Shown here: piece by piece, positions 10,213 to 21,365 of the stretch
How the letters are laid out: every line of letters starts with the position of its first letter
Position numbering within the stretch: the first letter of the stretch is position 1
Source of the DNA: Liquidambar formosana
Taxonomy: Eukaryota > Streptophyta > Magnoliopsida > Saxifragales > Altingiaceae
NCBI GenBank assembly: GCA_039720395.1
Contig: CM077832.1
Coordinates: 20,981,607-21,045,606 of the forward strand
Direction: 5' to 3'
Length of the DNA: 64,000 nucleotides
Translations under genes and position numbers: made by a program
The notes under the pieces: model-generated
What the model was told of the DNA's origin: nothing
The model's input: only the letters and a program-made list of their open reading frames with translations
Database searches by the model: none

Positions 10213-11959
10213 GACAGCCTTGGTTTGAACTCTGTTTTACTGGTACATGGCAATTTCTAGGGCATATCCTAACAAGGATAATATTAGGTTGTTGTAACTT
10301 ATCATGGATCGGACCATATCCAATAAGGTCTTCTTCCTCCTTTCTGACACCATTTAGTTATGGTGTTCTAAGAGGTGTCCATTAGAATAGAATGCCTATT
10401 TAAACAATTTGATCTGAAAGATCACCAGTTAAATATTCGCCTCCTCGATCCAATCGAAGAGCTTAATACTTTTACTAGTTTGTTTCTGTACTTCATATCT
10501 GAATTCTTTGAACTTTTCAAATCATTCAGATTTGTACTTCTTTAAGTATACACACCCAAACCTAGAATGAATCATCGGTAAAGGTTGTAAAGTAAGAGAA
10601 ACCTCTTCATACATCACTATGTATATTTTGTTCTATTAAGATTATTAGCATTCAATTTAGAACTATCATGCTCTATGCAACTAACATTTAGTTTAGAGCA
10701 TGATCCATACTTTCTGAAGGTCAGTTCTTTAGAGTATCCAGATACTCCCGGTAGTTACGTTTCTAGTGCCCATCTTTGCTATAGTGAAAACAGGTTCCTT
10801 TGGCCTTGTCGATATTACCTTTCTTGATGCCTCCCTTTGGCTTTAAGTTCTTCTTCTTCCCTTGGGTACTCTTACCCTTGCCTTTTCCCTTGCCCTTGGG
10901 CTTAGGTTTGGTTTTGGAAGTAGAAGCTCCATCAAATGCGAGCAAAGAACCTTTTCCCTTCCTTATTGTCTCCTTAGTCATCTTGAGCAGATTATGCAGC
11001 TCTGGGAGAGTGGGCTCAAGCTTGTTCATATAAAAATTCATTATGAATGGCCTAAATGAATCAGAAAGGGACTGCAGTATAATGTCTGAATACATATCAG
11101 CTTCAATGATCACATCAAGCTTTTCAAGCTGCTCGATATGGTTGATCATTTTCAAGGTGTGATCAGTCACAGATGAACCCTCATTCATCCTTGCCTTGAA
11201 CAGATCCTTGACAATATTGTACTTCGCAATCCTACTTTGCTCCCCGTACAACTCTTGTAAGTGGAGAAAGATGTCGCGAGCACTTTTCATGGACTCATGT
11301 TGCTTCTGAAGCTCAGGGCTTATGGATGCCATCATATAGCATCTTGTCTTTAGGTTGTCATCCATGCGCTTTTGATAAGCATCTTTCTCCTACTGAGTTG
11401 CAGCCTTAGCAGGAGCCTTAGGAAGTGGGCCATCAAGTGTGGAGGTAATCTTTTTGGAATTTAAAACTATTTTCAAATTCCTTAGCCAATCATGATAATT
11501 AGGTCCAGTCAAACGGTTGGTGTCCAGAATTTTGGAAAACGGGTTGAGGTGAGCCATTTTAATGAACTACATATAGAAATTAAAATAGAGAATTAGATTT
11601 TATTTTTAATCTATAATGATCGGATCTTTAATCATATGGTACCTCCCACTATTTTATCAAATTCCATACGCCCTCTAATGGAATTCGGGAATCTCATTCC
11701 TAATGGGGATTGGGGTCCCACTATGACCTAGAAGCCTCACATTATAGTTTCTTGACTTCTAACCCACAATAAGAAGACAACTCCTTGTCTATTGCTTTAT
11801 AAGCAAGTTCCAATCATTTTGCCTCTAGGGTACATACCCTCACATTATAGTTTCTTGGAATACTTCCTAGTTAAGTTAAACCCATCATTCACACAGGTAT
11901 GTTTCACCAAATATATACCTCACATTATAGTTTCTTGGTATAAACCAGTTTAGGCACCC
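10213..11959 (-). pseudogene. Ty1-copia relic D: gag, integrase fragment and leader
   Basis: Read on the minus strand: leader 11959-11569 (homologous to 24425-24808), then a gag starting at ATG 11557 (MAHLNPF...). The gag continues in frame through the 200-residue open stretch 11365-10763 with the UBN2-type gag pattern (KNLK-like N-terminus, QELYGEQSR, EQLEKLDV, LQSLSDSF), a lysine-rich linker and a zinc knuckle CFHYSKDGH. Stops: a TAG after AAATQ near 11393 and a TGG-to-TAG change in the knuckle at 10763. After a deletion, 10640-10213 matches copia integrase core (region of the DRGGEY motif). It is cut on the left by the Tat 3' LTR end and on the right by the Tat LTR at 11960. Dead copy. Confidence 0.85.
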
Positions 11960-14679
11960 TGTCACACCCCATTTTTGCACCACCTTACTAGGGCTCATCA
12001 TTCCATGCATGTTTTTGTTTTGTTTTTGAGTCTAGTCACTTGCATTAGTTTTCTAGAGTCACAAGGACAATGGATATGAATTTTGGTTCAATTCGGAGTT
12101 GATCTTGAGGGATAATAAGAGCTTTTGTGACTTGAGGGGCATAATCGTCTTTTAAGTCCCAAACTTTTCATTTGACCTTGAAATGATCTCCAAGTTGTCA
12201 ATTGGAGTTCATATAGATGCCTATGAGGTATTTTTAGGATCAATTTGATGAATCAATGGCTCGGGATTAAAATGGCTCGACGTAGTTCAAGTTGGTTAAT
12301 TGACCCTTCTTTGGGTTAGCTCTAATTGACTCACAATTACCAACCAAATCTTTTCAAATTGACTTTCATTAGTCATCATTTTACCCCCTAAAAGTGTTTT
12401 ATGAAGTTCAATTTTGATATGGAAAGCATTTGGTTTGATCCTATGTGCACACCTATGCTTAGCGAAGGTAGAGCATAGCGGTTAACTACTTTTGTCAAAC
12501 CTAACCATGACTCCATGGTTAGTGGTTTTCACCCTAAAATGTTCAAAAATGTATTCCTCATCGAAACACGGTCGTTTTGGCTTTTGTTTCATCAAAATCG
12601 GAGTTAATTTGCTCCTTGAAACACTCTTAGAAGGTAAGGGAGTCCAAAAAAAACAAAAAGCTGATGTGGGCTTGGGTGACTACCCAGCCCTGGGCGGCTA
12701 GCCGCCTGGGCCCAGGTGGCTAGCCGCCCAGGCCCTGGTGGTCACTCGAGGCCACTTTCCTATTTTCCCTATGATTCCTTGCTGAAGCGGATTTCTTCCT
12801 ATTTTGACGAACAAGGACTCTTTTGGACGAGTTTCCTTCTAATTTTTGGTAACTTCTGAGTTACTTAAGCCCCAAAGGGGTCTCTAATAATCCTTGGATT
12901 AATTATTAGGGTTTTAATCCCAGCCATTGGTTAATCCTAATTGAAGTCTATAAATACCTCCTATGCTTCAGCACAAGGGGAGCCACTTTATGTATTAAAA
13001 CCTAAGTGTTTGAGAGAGAATAAGAGAGAGAAACTTGAAGGAGAGCTGGAGTTCTTGCTGTAGCCTTGGAGAATATTGGTTCAAGTCATTTATAAGAGGA
13101 AGAGAGAGTCTACAGCAGCAAGGAAGTTTCTTCTTAAGGTATTCCTCACTCTTTATTCATGCTGAATATAGGTCTTCATATAGAATAGGCCTATTGCATG
13201 TTAATAGTAGCATTTTTATCATGTATTAACACTCTAGCTAGTTAATATACATGAAACACTTACTGTTTATCATGAGTTTAGCATGCTTTAGGCCTGTCCT
13301 ATGTGTTTTTAAGCATAGTTGTGATTTCTGTGCTTTTGTTGTCCTTGTTTTAGAATAGGGTCATTGCATGCTAGAGTTAGGGTTTTTTTGCCATGTTCTA
13401 TTGCTTTAGTTAGTTAATACGCATGATTTAGGTCCTGTTTAGTTTGGTTTTAGCATGATTAGAGTTCGTTTTGTGTGTTTTTAAGCATATTTGTGAGTTT
13501 AGGGTTTTTAGTGTCCTTGTTTTAGGTTAGCTTCATATAGCATGATAAAGTAGGTCTTTTTATTGGTTTTTCTTCATAGTTGTTGTATGTGTTTTGCATA
13601 TGGATTAAATATGATATTTTTGCATGCATGTTAGTTAATTTCTAGAGTTTTTATGCATGGTATGGTTCTAGGATTGTGTTAGAGCTTATGTTTATTCGCT
13701 GTTTTTGTTGTTAGCATGTTTAGTGGATGATTTTAGGCCTTAGTACTATTCTATCCAGATTTGCATATTAGTGTTTTTGCATGGTTTTGAGCACGTGTAA
13801 GGGTGCAAATAGGTGTGGTAATTGTCCTATGGCAAATAGGGCTACCATTGCTTGAAATTATTAATGCTTGGAGCTATTGCGCTCAGGTAAGTGGGTGTGA
13901 AGGTGCCCTAATTCACCTCTCTTTCTTAACTCTGTCTCTTCCCCCTCCCTAGGGTTATTTTTAATATGAATCTATGGCATAATCAAAGGTTTTCTTAACC
14001 AATAAAATTCTGTTTTTATCAAGGTTTTCATTTTGTTGAATTTTCTTAAAATCAAACTTGGTTTATTCATCTCCTTTTTCAAAAAAGGAAACCTAGGGTT
14101 TTAACCATAGGTTTATATTAGGATTTAACCCTATTTCTAATCGAACTACATGGACTTTGATCCATGTATTTCGTTGCATGGTACGTAGGCGCTCTTCGTG
14201 AGGCTCAAGTCCATTCTAGGATCCAAGCATCCTAGATTTCTTTCTTTCTTTCTTTTCTTTTCTTTATTTTCTGTTTTATTTGCTTATTATGCATGAATGG
14301 ATGACTGAAATATATGATACGCATGCAATTCTTGTGATGATATACTTGCTGATTTTTGTATGGAAAGATCTTAATTTAGCCCAAATAAACTGAGAGACCA
14401 AAAGAGTGACATAGGTGCCTATAGGCTTTGCCTAGAACCTTCCCATGTCATAACTTAGCCTCCGAATCCCTGATTTCTTTGGTTTCCAAAAGACTTGTTT
14501 TTGCCTTTCCTTTTTAAACATGGAGTCATTCAAATTGTTTTCTTAAAACAAACTTTTTTTAGGGTTTTCCTTGTTTCCTTTAAAAAATAAGGTGGCGACT
14601 CCTTTTCTTTTGTTTAGCCCCAATCGAATTCTTTCTTTTCTCGTCAACCCCCTTGTGGGCCCAATTTCCGGGGTTCACA
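11960..14679 (+). mobile_element. Tat-type LTR (2720 bp), 5' LTR of a truncated element
   Basis: Starts TGTCACACCCC and ends GGGGTTCACA. It is followed by GTTTGGCGATTTCGCTGGGGA, a changed form of the primer site at 55277. The same start occurs at 52317. It has a GC-rich inverted-repeat block (12671-12751, two GGCTAGCC palindromes), a TATA box TATAAATA at 12949-12956, and the conserved module at 14143-14235. It is inserted in the leader of copia relic D. Only a leader follows before homology stops at about 15475, so the rest of the element is lost. Confidence 0.9.
12671..12751. repeat. GC-rich inverted-repeat block in LTR U3
   Basis: GGGTGACTACC at one end and GGTGGTCACTC at the other pair with each other. 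Between them are two GGCTAGCC palindromes within GC-rich arms. It is strikingly GC-rich against the AT-rich LTR and sits upstream of the TATA box at 12949. Confidence 0.75.
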
Positions 14680-15475
14680 GTTTGGCGATTTCGCTGGGGA
14701 ACTTGTGGGCTAGACTCTATAAAGTTTAATTAGGCTAAATTAATTTCTTATGTTAATTAAAATCAATCACATTGCATCCGCTTGATTGTGTGCTTTTATT
14801 TATTGCATTGTGTGCGCAAACTCGTGCATGTTAGGATCGATGTCCCTCGATATATCCTTGCCAATGATGGGCCTAGTTTCAACCTTGGTTTTCCTGATTC
14901 CAAGTGTTGGGGCGAAAGCTATCAACCTCTCTTGCCAAGTACCCTTAGGCTTGCCCTTGGGTATATTAAATGAGTTAATCACGTACTGCTGGACCCACGC
15001 TGTGTTCCTGATGCCACATGTGGTTAGGTATAAAGATTGCTCAAGCAAGTGAAGGACTCTAGCCTATCCTCTCTTAGTTCATGTAGTGGGCCTTGTAGGA
15101 CACTATGGTCTCACCTTTATGCACCCACAATTGTTTGTAATGATGCTATGCCGTGTTTGTGGTGTAAGGCTTTATATCTTATGCCCTTAACATAGACCTT
15201 TAAACCCTAACTTTTGTTAAGGACATGGGTTAGGAGGAATAAGTTAAGGAAATAGGATGTAAAGCTATGTTTGTGATGTGCTAATCCATGAGGATTAATT
15301 AAACCTAATTGAAGGACTCTATACCCTATTCTTTTAAACATACCCTTAATCCATAACCCTTGTAAAGGTAATTGGATAAAAGGAATGAATTAGTTGAATA
15401 TGGTGTAGAGACCGAGTTCATTAGGGAAAATATGGAGGTTTAGGACAAGTCCTTAGGCTAAGGGTTAAAACTATG
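14680..15475 (+). other. Primer site and leader of a truncated Tat element
   Basis: Homologous to the leader at 55274-56065 (shared GGGCTAGACTCTATAAAGTTTAA, ATTGCATCCGCTTGATTGTG and GTTAAAAC). Homology ends at about 15475, just before the gag start would come. The 60-90 codon ORFs on both strands recur in all leader copies because the leader itself is repeated; I do not call them genes. Confidence 0.85.
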
Positions 15476-16010
15476 TATGATTATAAAAAAATCTCATGTG
15501 CAACTAAATTAATGCATGCGCAATGCACGTGCATATGCAATAACTAGTTAGTGTGTGTGTATATATATATATATCAATAAACACGCTAGAAATAAGGCAT
15601 TTTTGCTTGGTGAGAGAGGCATATATATCTTCCCAAATAGTAGGGGGTAGCACGTGATGGGATGTTTGTGTTAAAGAAAATGTATATGCCCACCACACCC
15701 CATAATTTTCCAAGGATTAGGATCCTCTCCATTTATTGGACCAACTAGTAAAATATGAATTGTTGATATTTTGTGGATCCCACATGAATTAGTGTGGCCC
15801 ACATGGTATGAATGGTAAAGAGAGAGGAGCCTTTCCCATTTTCTAAAAATACAACTTGACCTACAGATAGACAAGTATGTTGTGTCTAAGAGGGTATACA
15901 TGCCCATATAAAGTTGCCTTATGACCCGCTTAACTCTAACAAACTTTGCACATAATTAACTAAAACAGCTAATGCATGTACGCGCCTGCACCTATAATAG
16001 AAATTGAAAC
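15476..16010 (+). promoter_or_regulatory. Upstream region of the RALF-like gene
   Basis: Sequence not found elsewhere in the window. It holds a (GT)n(AT)n microsatellite at 15551-15574 and two CACGTG G-box cores (about 15526 and 15653), which are plausible bZIP/bHLH sites but common by chance. No gene is evident; probably host promoter sequence. Confidence 0.4.
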
Positions 16011-16014
16011 TCCT

Positions 16015-16020
16015 TATAAA
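16015..16020 (+). promoter_or_regulatory. TATA box of the RALF-like gene
   Basis: TATAAA in the context CTTATAAATTG, 71 bp upstream of the ATG at 16091, which suits a short 5' UTR of about 40 nt. Confidence 0.6.
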
Positions 16021-16090
16021 TTGTAATTTCTTTCTACACATTAAAAACAATAAGAAAAATTCTCTCTAAACCCTATTCCCTAAATTAACA

Positions 16091-16330
16091 ATGGCTCTTT
16101 CTAGAGGAATGATCCTTATTTGTATGACTACCCTTCTCGTTTACTCATTCTTAAATAGAGTTACCAATGGCGAGGAGATTACCTATCGTGCTCTTCATAA
16201 AGGCAATGCCATACCTGGATGTGGCCCAGAATTTCACAACACTTGCAAAACACCACCTCCAGCAAATGAGTATAATAGAGGGTGCGAGAAAACCCATGAC
16301 TGCCGTGGTGGTGAAAAACCAATGGAATAA
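16091..16330 (+). CDS. RALFL: RALF-like secreted signalling peptide
   Basis: A 79-residue single-exon ORF. Residues 1-27 form a signal peptide (MALSRG, hydrophobic MILICMTTLLVYSF, then VTNG), so the product should be secreted to the apoplast. The mature part has ITYRAL (variant of the RALF YISY motif), four cysteines at 44, 52, 65 and 71, and EYNRGC before the third cysteine with CRG after the fourth, the RALF spacing. There is no RRXL protease site or long propeptide, so it resembles the short RALF class. Known RALFs bind CrRLK1L receptor kinases (FERONIA group) and LLG/LRX partners, raising apoplastic pH and controlling growth; that role here is inferred. NPYNRGC is changed to NEYNRGC, and a short acidic/basic tail (GGEKPME) follows. 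A TATA box lies 71 bp upstream. No neighbour is co-regulated: both sides are transposons. Confidence 0.85.
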   Translation: MALSRGMILICMTTLLVYSFLNRVTNGEEITYRALHKGNAIPGCGPEFHNTCKTPPPANEYNRGCEKTHDCRGGEKPME

Positions 16331-16850
16331 AAATTGTACGTCGAGAATGCAGATGATGTTTAATTATGATTATAAAGTTTGGATGAGTCTTCAATAAAGG
16401 ACATTGCAACATCCAGGAAGAAACCTTGGCATATTCAGATATTGTTGTTATGGGACACTAATTAACCTTTTTTTCTTTTTTTTACACTTCATCACCATTT
16501 CTGTTACCAATTTATAGCAATTGCTTCTTCAATGGCTTTTGCATATTTTTTATTTTATGTATTTTATCTTGTTCTAAAACCCATGTACATAACTATTGTT
16601 TCTTTTGTATTCTTTTGAGAGTCTGGCTACCATGATGTGTCCATTGTTATTATGTAAGTGTTTGTCATTGCTTTCTCATATAAGTGTTTTCCTTCTCTTA
16701 ACTAATGATGAAATGTGGATATTGTATATTTTTACGTATACATGTTCACGTATTCAGATATCTGTTGTGGCCTTGCTATTATGTTTGTCATATATAAGTG
16801 TTTTGCTTCTCTTAATTATTGATGAAATGTGGAGTGGCTTATAAAATTTT
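16331..16850 (+). other. 3' flank of the RALF-like gene with a local duplication
   Basis: AT-rich, no ORF of note. A segment containing ATATAAGTGTTTT, CTTCTCTTAA and GATGAAATGTGGA occurs twice (about 16675-16720 and 16790-16833), a short direct duplication. Likely 3' UTR and downstream host sequence. Confidence 0.5.
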
Positions 16851-17128
16851 CTCCCTCCTCTCCATCCCACAAAGATCGGCCACTTTTACAACTTTTTTTG
16901 TTTCAAAATGTTTCTCCATTTTGAAAATTCAAATCACAATTCTTTTGAACTTCCTATTCTACCTCTTGTTATTTCAATAATTTATTTTAAAACAAAACCG
17001 AATAAAAAGTAGGAGAGGGGTATTTTTGGAAAAATAAAGTTTTAATAAATGTAAATCTTTGAAATGACAGTTTTTCTTAAATTGCGTGTTTTCTCAAACA
17101 TTGCCTATCTTTGTGGGATGGAGGGAGT
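16851..17128. mobile_element. Stowaway-like MITE, ~278 bp
   Basis: Terminal inverted repeats: CTCCCTCCTCTCCATCCCAC with AAAGAT at the left, and ATCTTTGTGGGATGGAGGGAG at the right. CTCCCTCC ends are typical of Tc1/mariner-derived Stowaway MITEs. A TA follows the right end; the left TA target copy is not clear (TTTT precedes). Non-coding, AT-rich centre. Confidence 0.8.
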
Positions 17129-18190
17129 AGTTTATTTGTTAATTCTTTCAAGCAAAAATAGGATTACCACATGATGGGTCATCCCACTCACTAATTAGGG
17201 ATCGGTAGTTGCTGGGATGTCCCATCAGTGAATCATCAAACTCAACTATTTGTTTTGTCTTGTTTTTTTTTTTCTAGGGATCTCCACTATTCATTCTATA
17301 ACTCTTCAAAAGATTGTGTTATACCCTAAACTTTGGGGACTGTTTCCAAAACCCTTAAATTCCATCAGTTGAGGATTAATTAGCTGACCCAGTTTTGCTT
17401 TTATTGAGTTTGGTAGTACCTCAAATTCATGTAGCGGTTCAATATATATAGCTAGTATTCCAAAAGCAGGCCTAGCTAAAACAAATGGAAAAAGAAAAAA
17501 GGAGTATCCAATAACCGACAGAACCTCATCCATGTTGTATTGGAAGCCTAGGTTCAAAATCATCTTCAAGATAGGTAGTAAGCTCTAAGTTGATGAAGAC
17601 CATAAACTATTCTCTCAATTTAAGAATTCATAAGCCATATGAAAATAGAACGAAGCGATTCTTCTCATAAAATCAGAATAATTGTTTCTACCATAAGAAA
17701 AAGAGTATAATAATACGTACTTTTTCAAACTAATCTATCATAAATATTGAGCTAAAATAGCTATAAGCTTTATTGGCATGGTTTTTAATATGCTTTTGTC
17801 TTTCTAGGTGTGATTGATCTTTATCTACTGTTGTTCTTGGTGTGGGTTTATCTGTTTGTTAGATTAGTAGGGTTATTGATATTTGTCTTTAGTCTGTTCT
17901 TGAAGTATCTTTTATTGATATTTATTTGGATGTGTGAGATGTTCTTTGAGGGGTTTTGTGTGTTGGTGTTTAGTAGGTTTTGTGGTGTGGGTAGGGTTAT
18001 ATTCTCAGTTTGGATGTTGGTTGTTGTGTATTTTTACTTTTACCATTAATAATATCATTCTTATTTTTGCTAATCCAAAAAAAGAAAACAAAAATAGTTG
18101 GATGATGTCGCTACCCCAAAAAAGAAAATCCCTCTCTCGATCTCATCCTAGAGGGTACACACTCCACCTTTTGGTCTTAAACCAAGTTTA
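17129..18190. other. Unassigned intergenic DNA; possible LINE 3' tail at 17800-18110
   Basis: No convincing gene. The 17800-18060 part is T/G-rich on the + strand and ends in TTACCATTAATAATATC, a T-rich stretch and an A-rich run (about 18076-18095), the look of a degenerate plant LINE 3' end. No RT motif is visible, so this is only a suggestion. Confidence 0.3.
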
Positions 18191-18944
18191 GGGACCCAGG
18201 GTTTGAATCCCCATTCAAGATCAATGGTCGAAATCCATTTGATCATTGATCGAACATGATCGCACGATTGTACGGCCCCACTAGTAGGGCGGACCACCAA
18301 CCTTGGCCTACCTCCGTAGCCCTACCTCATCAGATAAGGCCCACTAACCAAGAATCACAAGTTCCCATGAGTTATGATGAGAAATTATCACAAATGTGGG
18401 ATAAGTGTGCCCACACTAGCCATGCCAGCGTAGGTAAATCTTGCTTTCGGCTCTGCAGCTACCCTGCAGTCCCCTGCAGCCATAATCCAACTGCTTGGAT
18501 GGGACTTGGGCCTACGCTTGCCAGGCCAGCATGGGCCATGCCTACCATGCCAGCATGGATGGGCAGATTGTCCTTTTGCCACAATTAGATTGTTTTGCCC
18601 TCATCAAATGAGGTATTTCCTTCACCAAACAATTCCCAAATGCCCTCCACGTCCTATGTGACCATAATGCCCTTCCAAATGACCATTTTACCCCTAAAAG
18701 CCCAACTTTTCCTATAAATAGTCCACATTTTCAGTCATTAAGGGAGGCTAACCTTTCCATCTAAAATCCCTCCCTTCCTACCAAAAAGGATCCCAACTTC
18801 TCTTGTCTAAACACCAACTCCTCTTACCTTAATCCACTCCCATTCCATCCACTCCAAAATGCTCATACAAAAACTCCTCACAAATCCATTAAATTCCTCC
18901 CAAAAATTCACCTCAATGCATGCATTCATGCATTAAACTTCTTC
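18191..18944 (+). other. Unassigned; possible LTR U3 fragment with TATA
   Basis: Contains repeated CATGCCAGC words (18421-18555), a run of pyrimidine-rich sequence, and CCTATAAATAG at about 18711, followed by a C-rich transcribed-looking region. This resembles an LTR promoter, but no partner LTR is in the window. Homology to element B begins at about 18945. Confidence 0.3.
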
Positions 18945-19685
18945 AAGTTGTCAAAGCCTTTTGGTCAATGAGGTCTTGAATGATCTTCTTTAGTATAGAA
19001 CAAGCCTCGATGTCATGGCCAGGTGCACAATGGTATTGGCAATATTGGTGAGGGGTTGATGGCCTTGGCTTTGGTGGGAGTGGCATGATAAGGCTATTAT
19101 TGCGGCAAATGGTGAAAAGACGGGTTAAGGTCATGGGGAGTGGGGTGTATTGTCTTATAGGCCAGCGAGGGTGAGAAGATTCAACCTCAATGGCATTTAT
19201 GGTGTTAGGTGGGGGTGTGTTGTTGTGGGATGGGAGAGGATTACAGGTGACATTTGGACGGGTTAGAGGTGAGATGACTTGCTTATCAATGAGGTCTTGG
19301 ACTTGGTGGCGAAGGCGAATACAACGGTTGGTGGCATGGCCTTTGGATTGGTGGTACTTGCAGTACTCATTCTCATTGTAGTTCTTGGGTAAGGGATTTG
19401 GTGGGGGTCTTGGGTCGAGTGGCTTCAATAGGTCACGGCTTACAAGCCTTTCAAGGACTCTTTCAAGTGGCATGAATAGATCAGTGAATTGGCGAGGTGG
19501 GTTGACATCATTAAGAGAGAAGGGTTGAATGGGTTGAGTTATGGTGTTGACCTCGGCATTGTTCTTCCCAGTAAAGTTTGTCTTGCGACTCCTTACTTCC
19601 TCAGTTTTGATTGTCCCATCATTGATAGCATCTTCAACTTGCGTGCTAGCCCCAATGAGAGCTTTGAAATTCGGGAAATAGTGGG
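18945..19685 (-). pseudogene. Tat element B: gag nucleocapsid part
   Basis: Minus-strand ORF 19473-18943 (MPLERVLERL start) homologous to 57205 onward. First knuckle CKYHQSKGHATNRC (C-x2-H-x4-H-x4-C), then CQYHCAPGHDIEAC, the second knuckle, where an Arg has become Cys. The coding match breaks off at about 18945, so protease and pol are missing. The upstream gag was separated from it by the copia insertion: the sequence stops at 19690 and resumes at 29394. Confidence 0.88.
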
Positions 19686-19690
19686 CAAAT

Positions 19691-21350
19691 TGTTAGGATT
19701 ATGCCCTAGAGCCAATCATAGAGATGATTGTTTAGGGATTAGGAACAATCATTTGATTTCATTTATGTATGTCACATTTATTATTGATTTAATAAAAGGG
19801 CTTATTCTATTATGTTTATATGCATCATTTATATTTACATAATATGTCCATGGAGTTAGAGTTGAGAATATGGAATTACAAAGAGTTGTAATTTTGAGAC
19901 TATAGATATATCTCTGTACTAAACTCCTTAAGCATTCCTAGTTGAAGGTTCACTATGATGGATAGTAATGAACCATAGGACTAGCACTTGTTAGGTTGAC
20001 TCTATAGGAGGATAGCTAGTCTCAAGCTATTTGTGTGGAGACACTACAACCAACAAGTGGGTGCCTATTATAAGAATAGGTTCACTGAATGTGACCAAAG
20101 ATATGAGATAAACTGAATGGAGTTTTATCCTGCCTGTCAATCAGTTTCTCATTGTTATAGTGGTACAAGTAATCCTTAGACCTGAGACACCATAGTTGCC
20201 TTATGCATGTAGCTTTAGAAGTTTGATAACACTAAGTGCAGATCCTATTCAGGGGTCTGCAAAGGTGTTCATTGGCCCTACTGCTATGTGTATGAAGGCA
20301 TGTGAGTGATCAACAAGGGATCCATCACTCTCAGGAAAAAGAGAGAGAATGTCTCATATAGCATTCATAATATAACTCATTAAATCCATGGCCATGGTAG
20401 GATGAATATGAAAAGAGTTTCATGAGTTCATCAATGAGTTGATATCTATGAATGAGTATAAAGTAATTGAACTAGGGACTTGACAGACTTCCATGTCCTA
20501 TTAGTTCAATTGGAGACATTGTGTTGAAGGAAGGATGCAATTGTAACCTATAAACTATAAACAGAAGGGTTCTTTGTAAATGACTATTCACCTCATTAAG
20601 GACCACACCATGAGCCATATGCTAGGTGTTACTCATGGTTAGTAGAAGCCCTAATTGATATAAGTGAGTTATAATCAATTAGGGAATTGGAAGGAGTTCC
20701 AATTAGACCCTAAATGGAAAGAGTTCCATTGTGCACACCTCGTGCTATTCCTACTACTTAATGATGTGAACCCAATGGGTCACACACTGATCATGCAAGA
20801 AGGGCTTTAAAGTCTATGAGAGAAAGGGTTTTAGTGAATAAAGAATAGTTCTTTATAGGCCTATTTGTATTTGATACAAATAATAGGGGTTAATGTGCAA
20901 TTAAGTGTAATTACACATAACCCTATTAGGGTTTCTTCCCCATGGCCAGCCCCCTTTAGTGGGCTGCCTATATAAGTCACACTTATGTGTGACATGGCAT
21001 AATAGGCTTGCACAATAAACCCTAGCCGTCCAGCCCCTTGGAGGCTCTCTTCTCTCTCTCTCTCTTCTCCACCTCTAGCAACAACAAGGAAGAAGAAAGA
21101 AAGGACTTGAAGCTCTAGCTAGGTGTGGATACCGTTGGAGGCAGCACACTTGGGCTGCTCATTTCACCGCTGTCCGGAGTCGAAGCTTGGAGCAAAACGG
21201 AGAAGACAAAAATTCTGTAAGTGTTCTAACCCTCTTCGTAGTTAGGGTTTGATTTTGTGTTATGCATAGTTAGATTCATGGGATTGGGAATCGTAGGAAA
21301 AATTTTTATATTCCGCCTTTGTATTTTTCCCTCTTGTTCGATTCCCAACA
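19691..21350 (+). mobile_element. 5' LTR of copia element A (1660 bp)
   Basis: From TGTTAGGATTATGCC to GATTCCCAACA. TATA box TATATAAG at about 20969-20976, with a CT-microsatellite downstream (about 21050-21065). GTAAGT at 21217-21222 looks like a splice donor near the LTR end. It differs from the 3' LTR mainly in a block at about 20230-20580. Confidence 0.95.
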
Positions 21351-21351
21351 G

Positions 21352-21365
21352 TGGTATCAGAGCCA
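21352..21365 (+). promoter_or_regulatory. Primer-binding site (initiator tRNA-Met)
   Basis: TGGTATCAGAGCCA one base after the LTR, the well-known complement of the 3' end of plant initiator tRNA-Met used by many copia elements. A second copy is at 32644. Confidence 0.95.

Noticed and set aside
10800..11059. Plus-strand ORFs opposite the copia gag
   Set aside because: Shadows of the lysine/glycine-rich minus-strand gag.
14782..15052. Conserved 60-90 codon ORFs on both strands in the Tat leader (also 30758-31004, 55376-55646)
   Set aside because: They overlap on opposite strands and in several frames, and they recur because the leader is a repeated sequence. No domain, and gag has its own conserved ATG downstream.
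17306..17569. 87-residue minus-strand ORF near the MITE
   Set aside because: No motif, no promoter evidence; length is expected by chance in AT-rich DNA.
18256..18588. 110-residue ORF with cysteines
   Set aside because: No signal peptide or recognisable motif; lies over repeated CATGCCAGC words and has an overlapping antisense frame.
15476..18944. RALF gene captured as cargo by a Tat element
   Set aside because: The flanking Tat pieces are in opposite orientation and both truncated, so no single element encloses the gene; not supported without an orthologous site.
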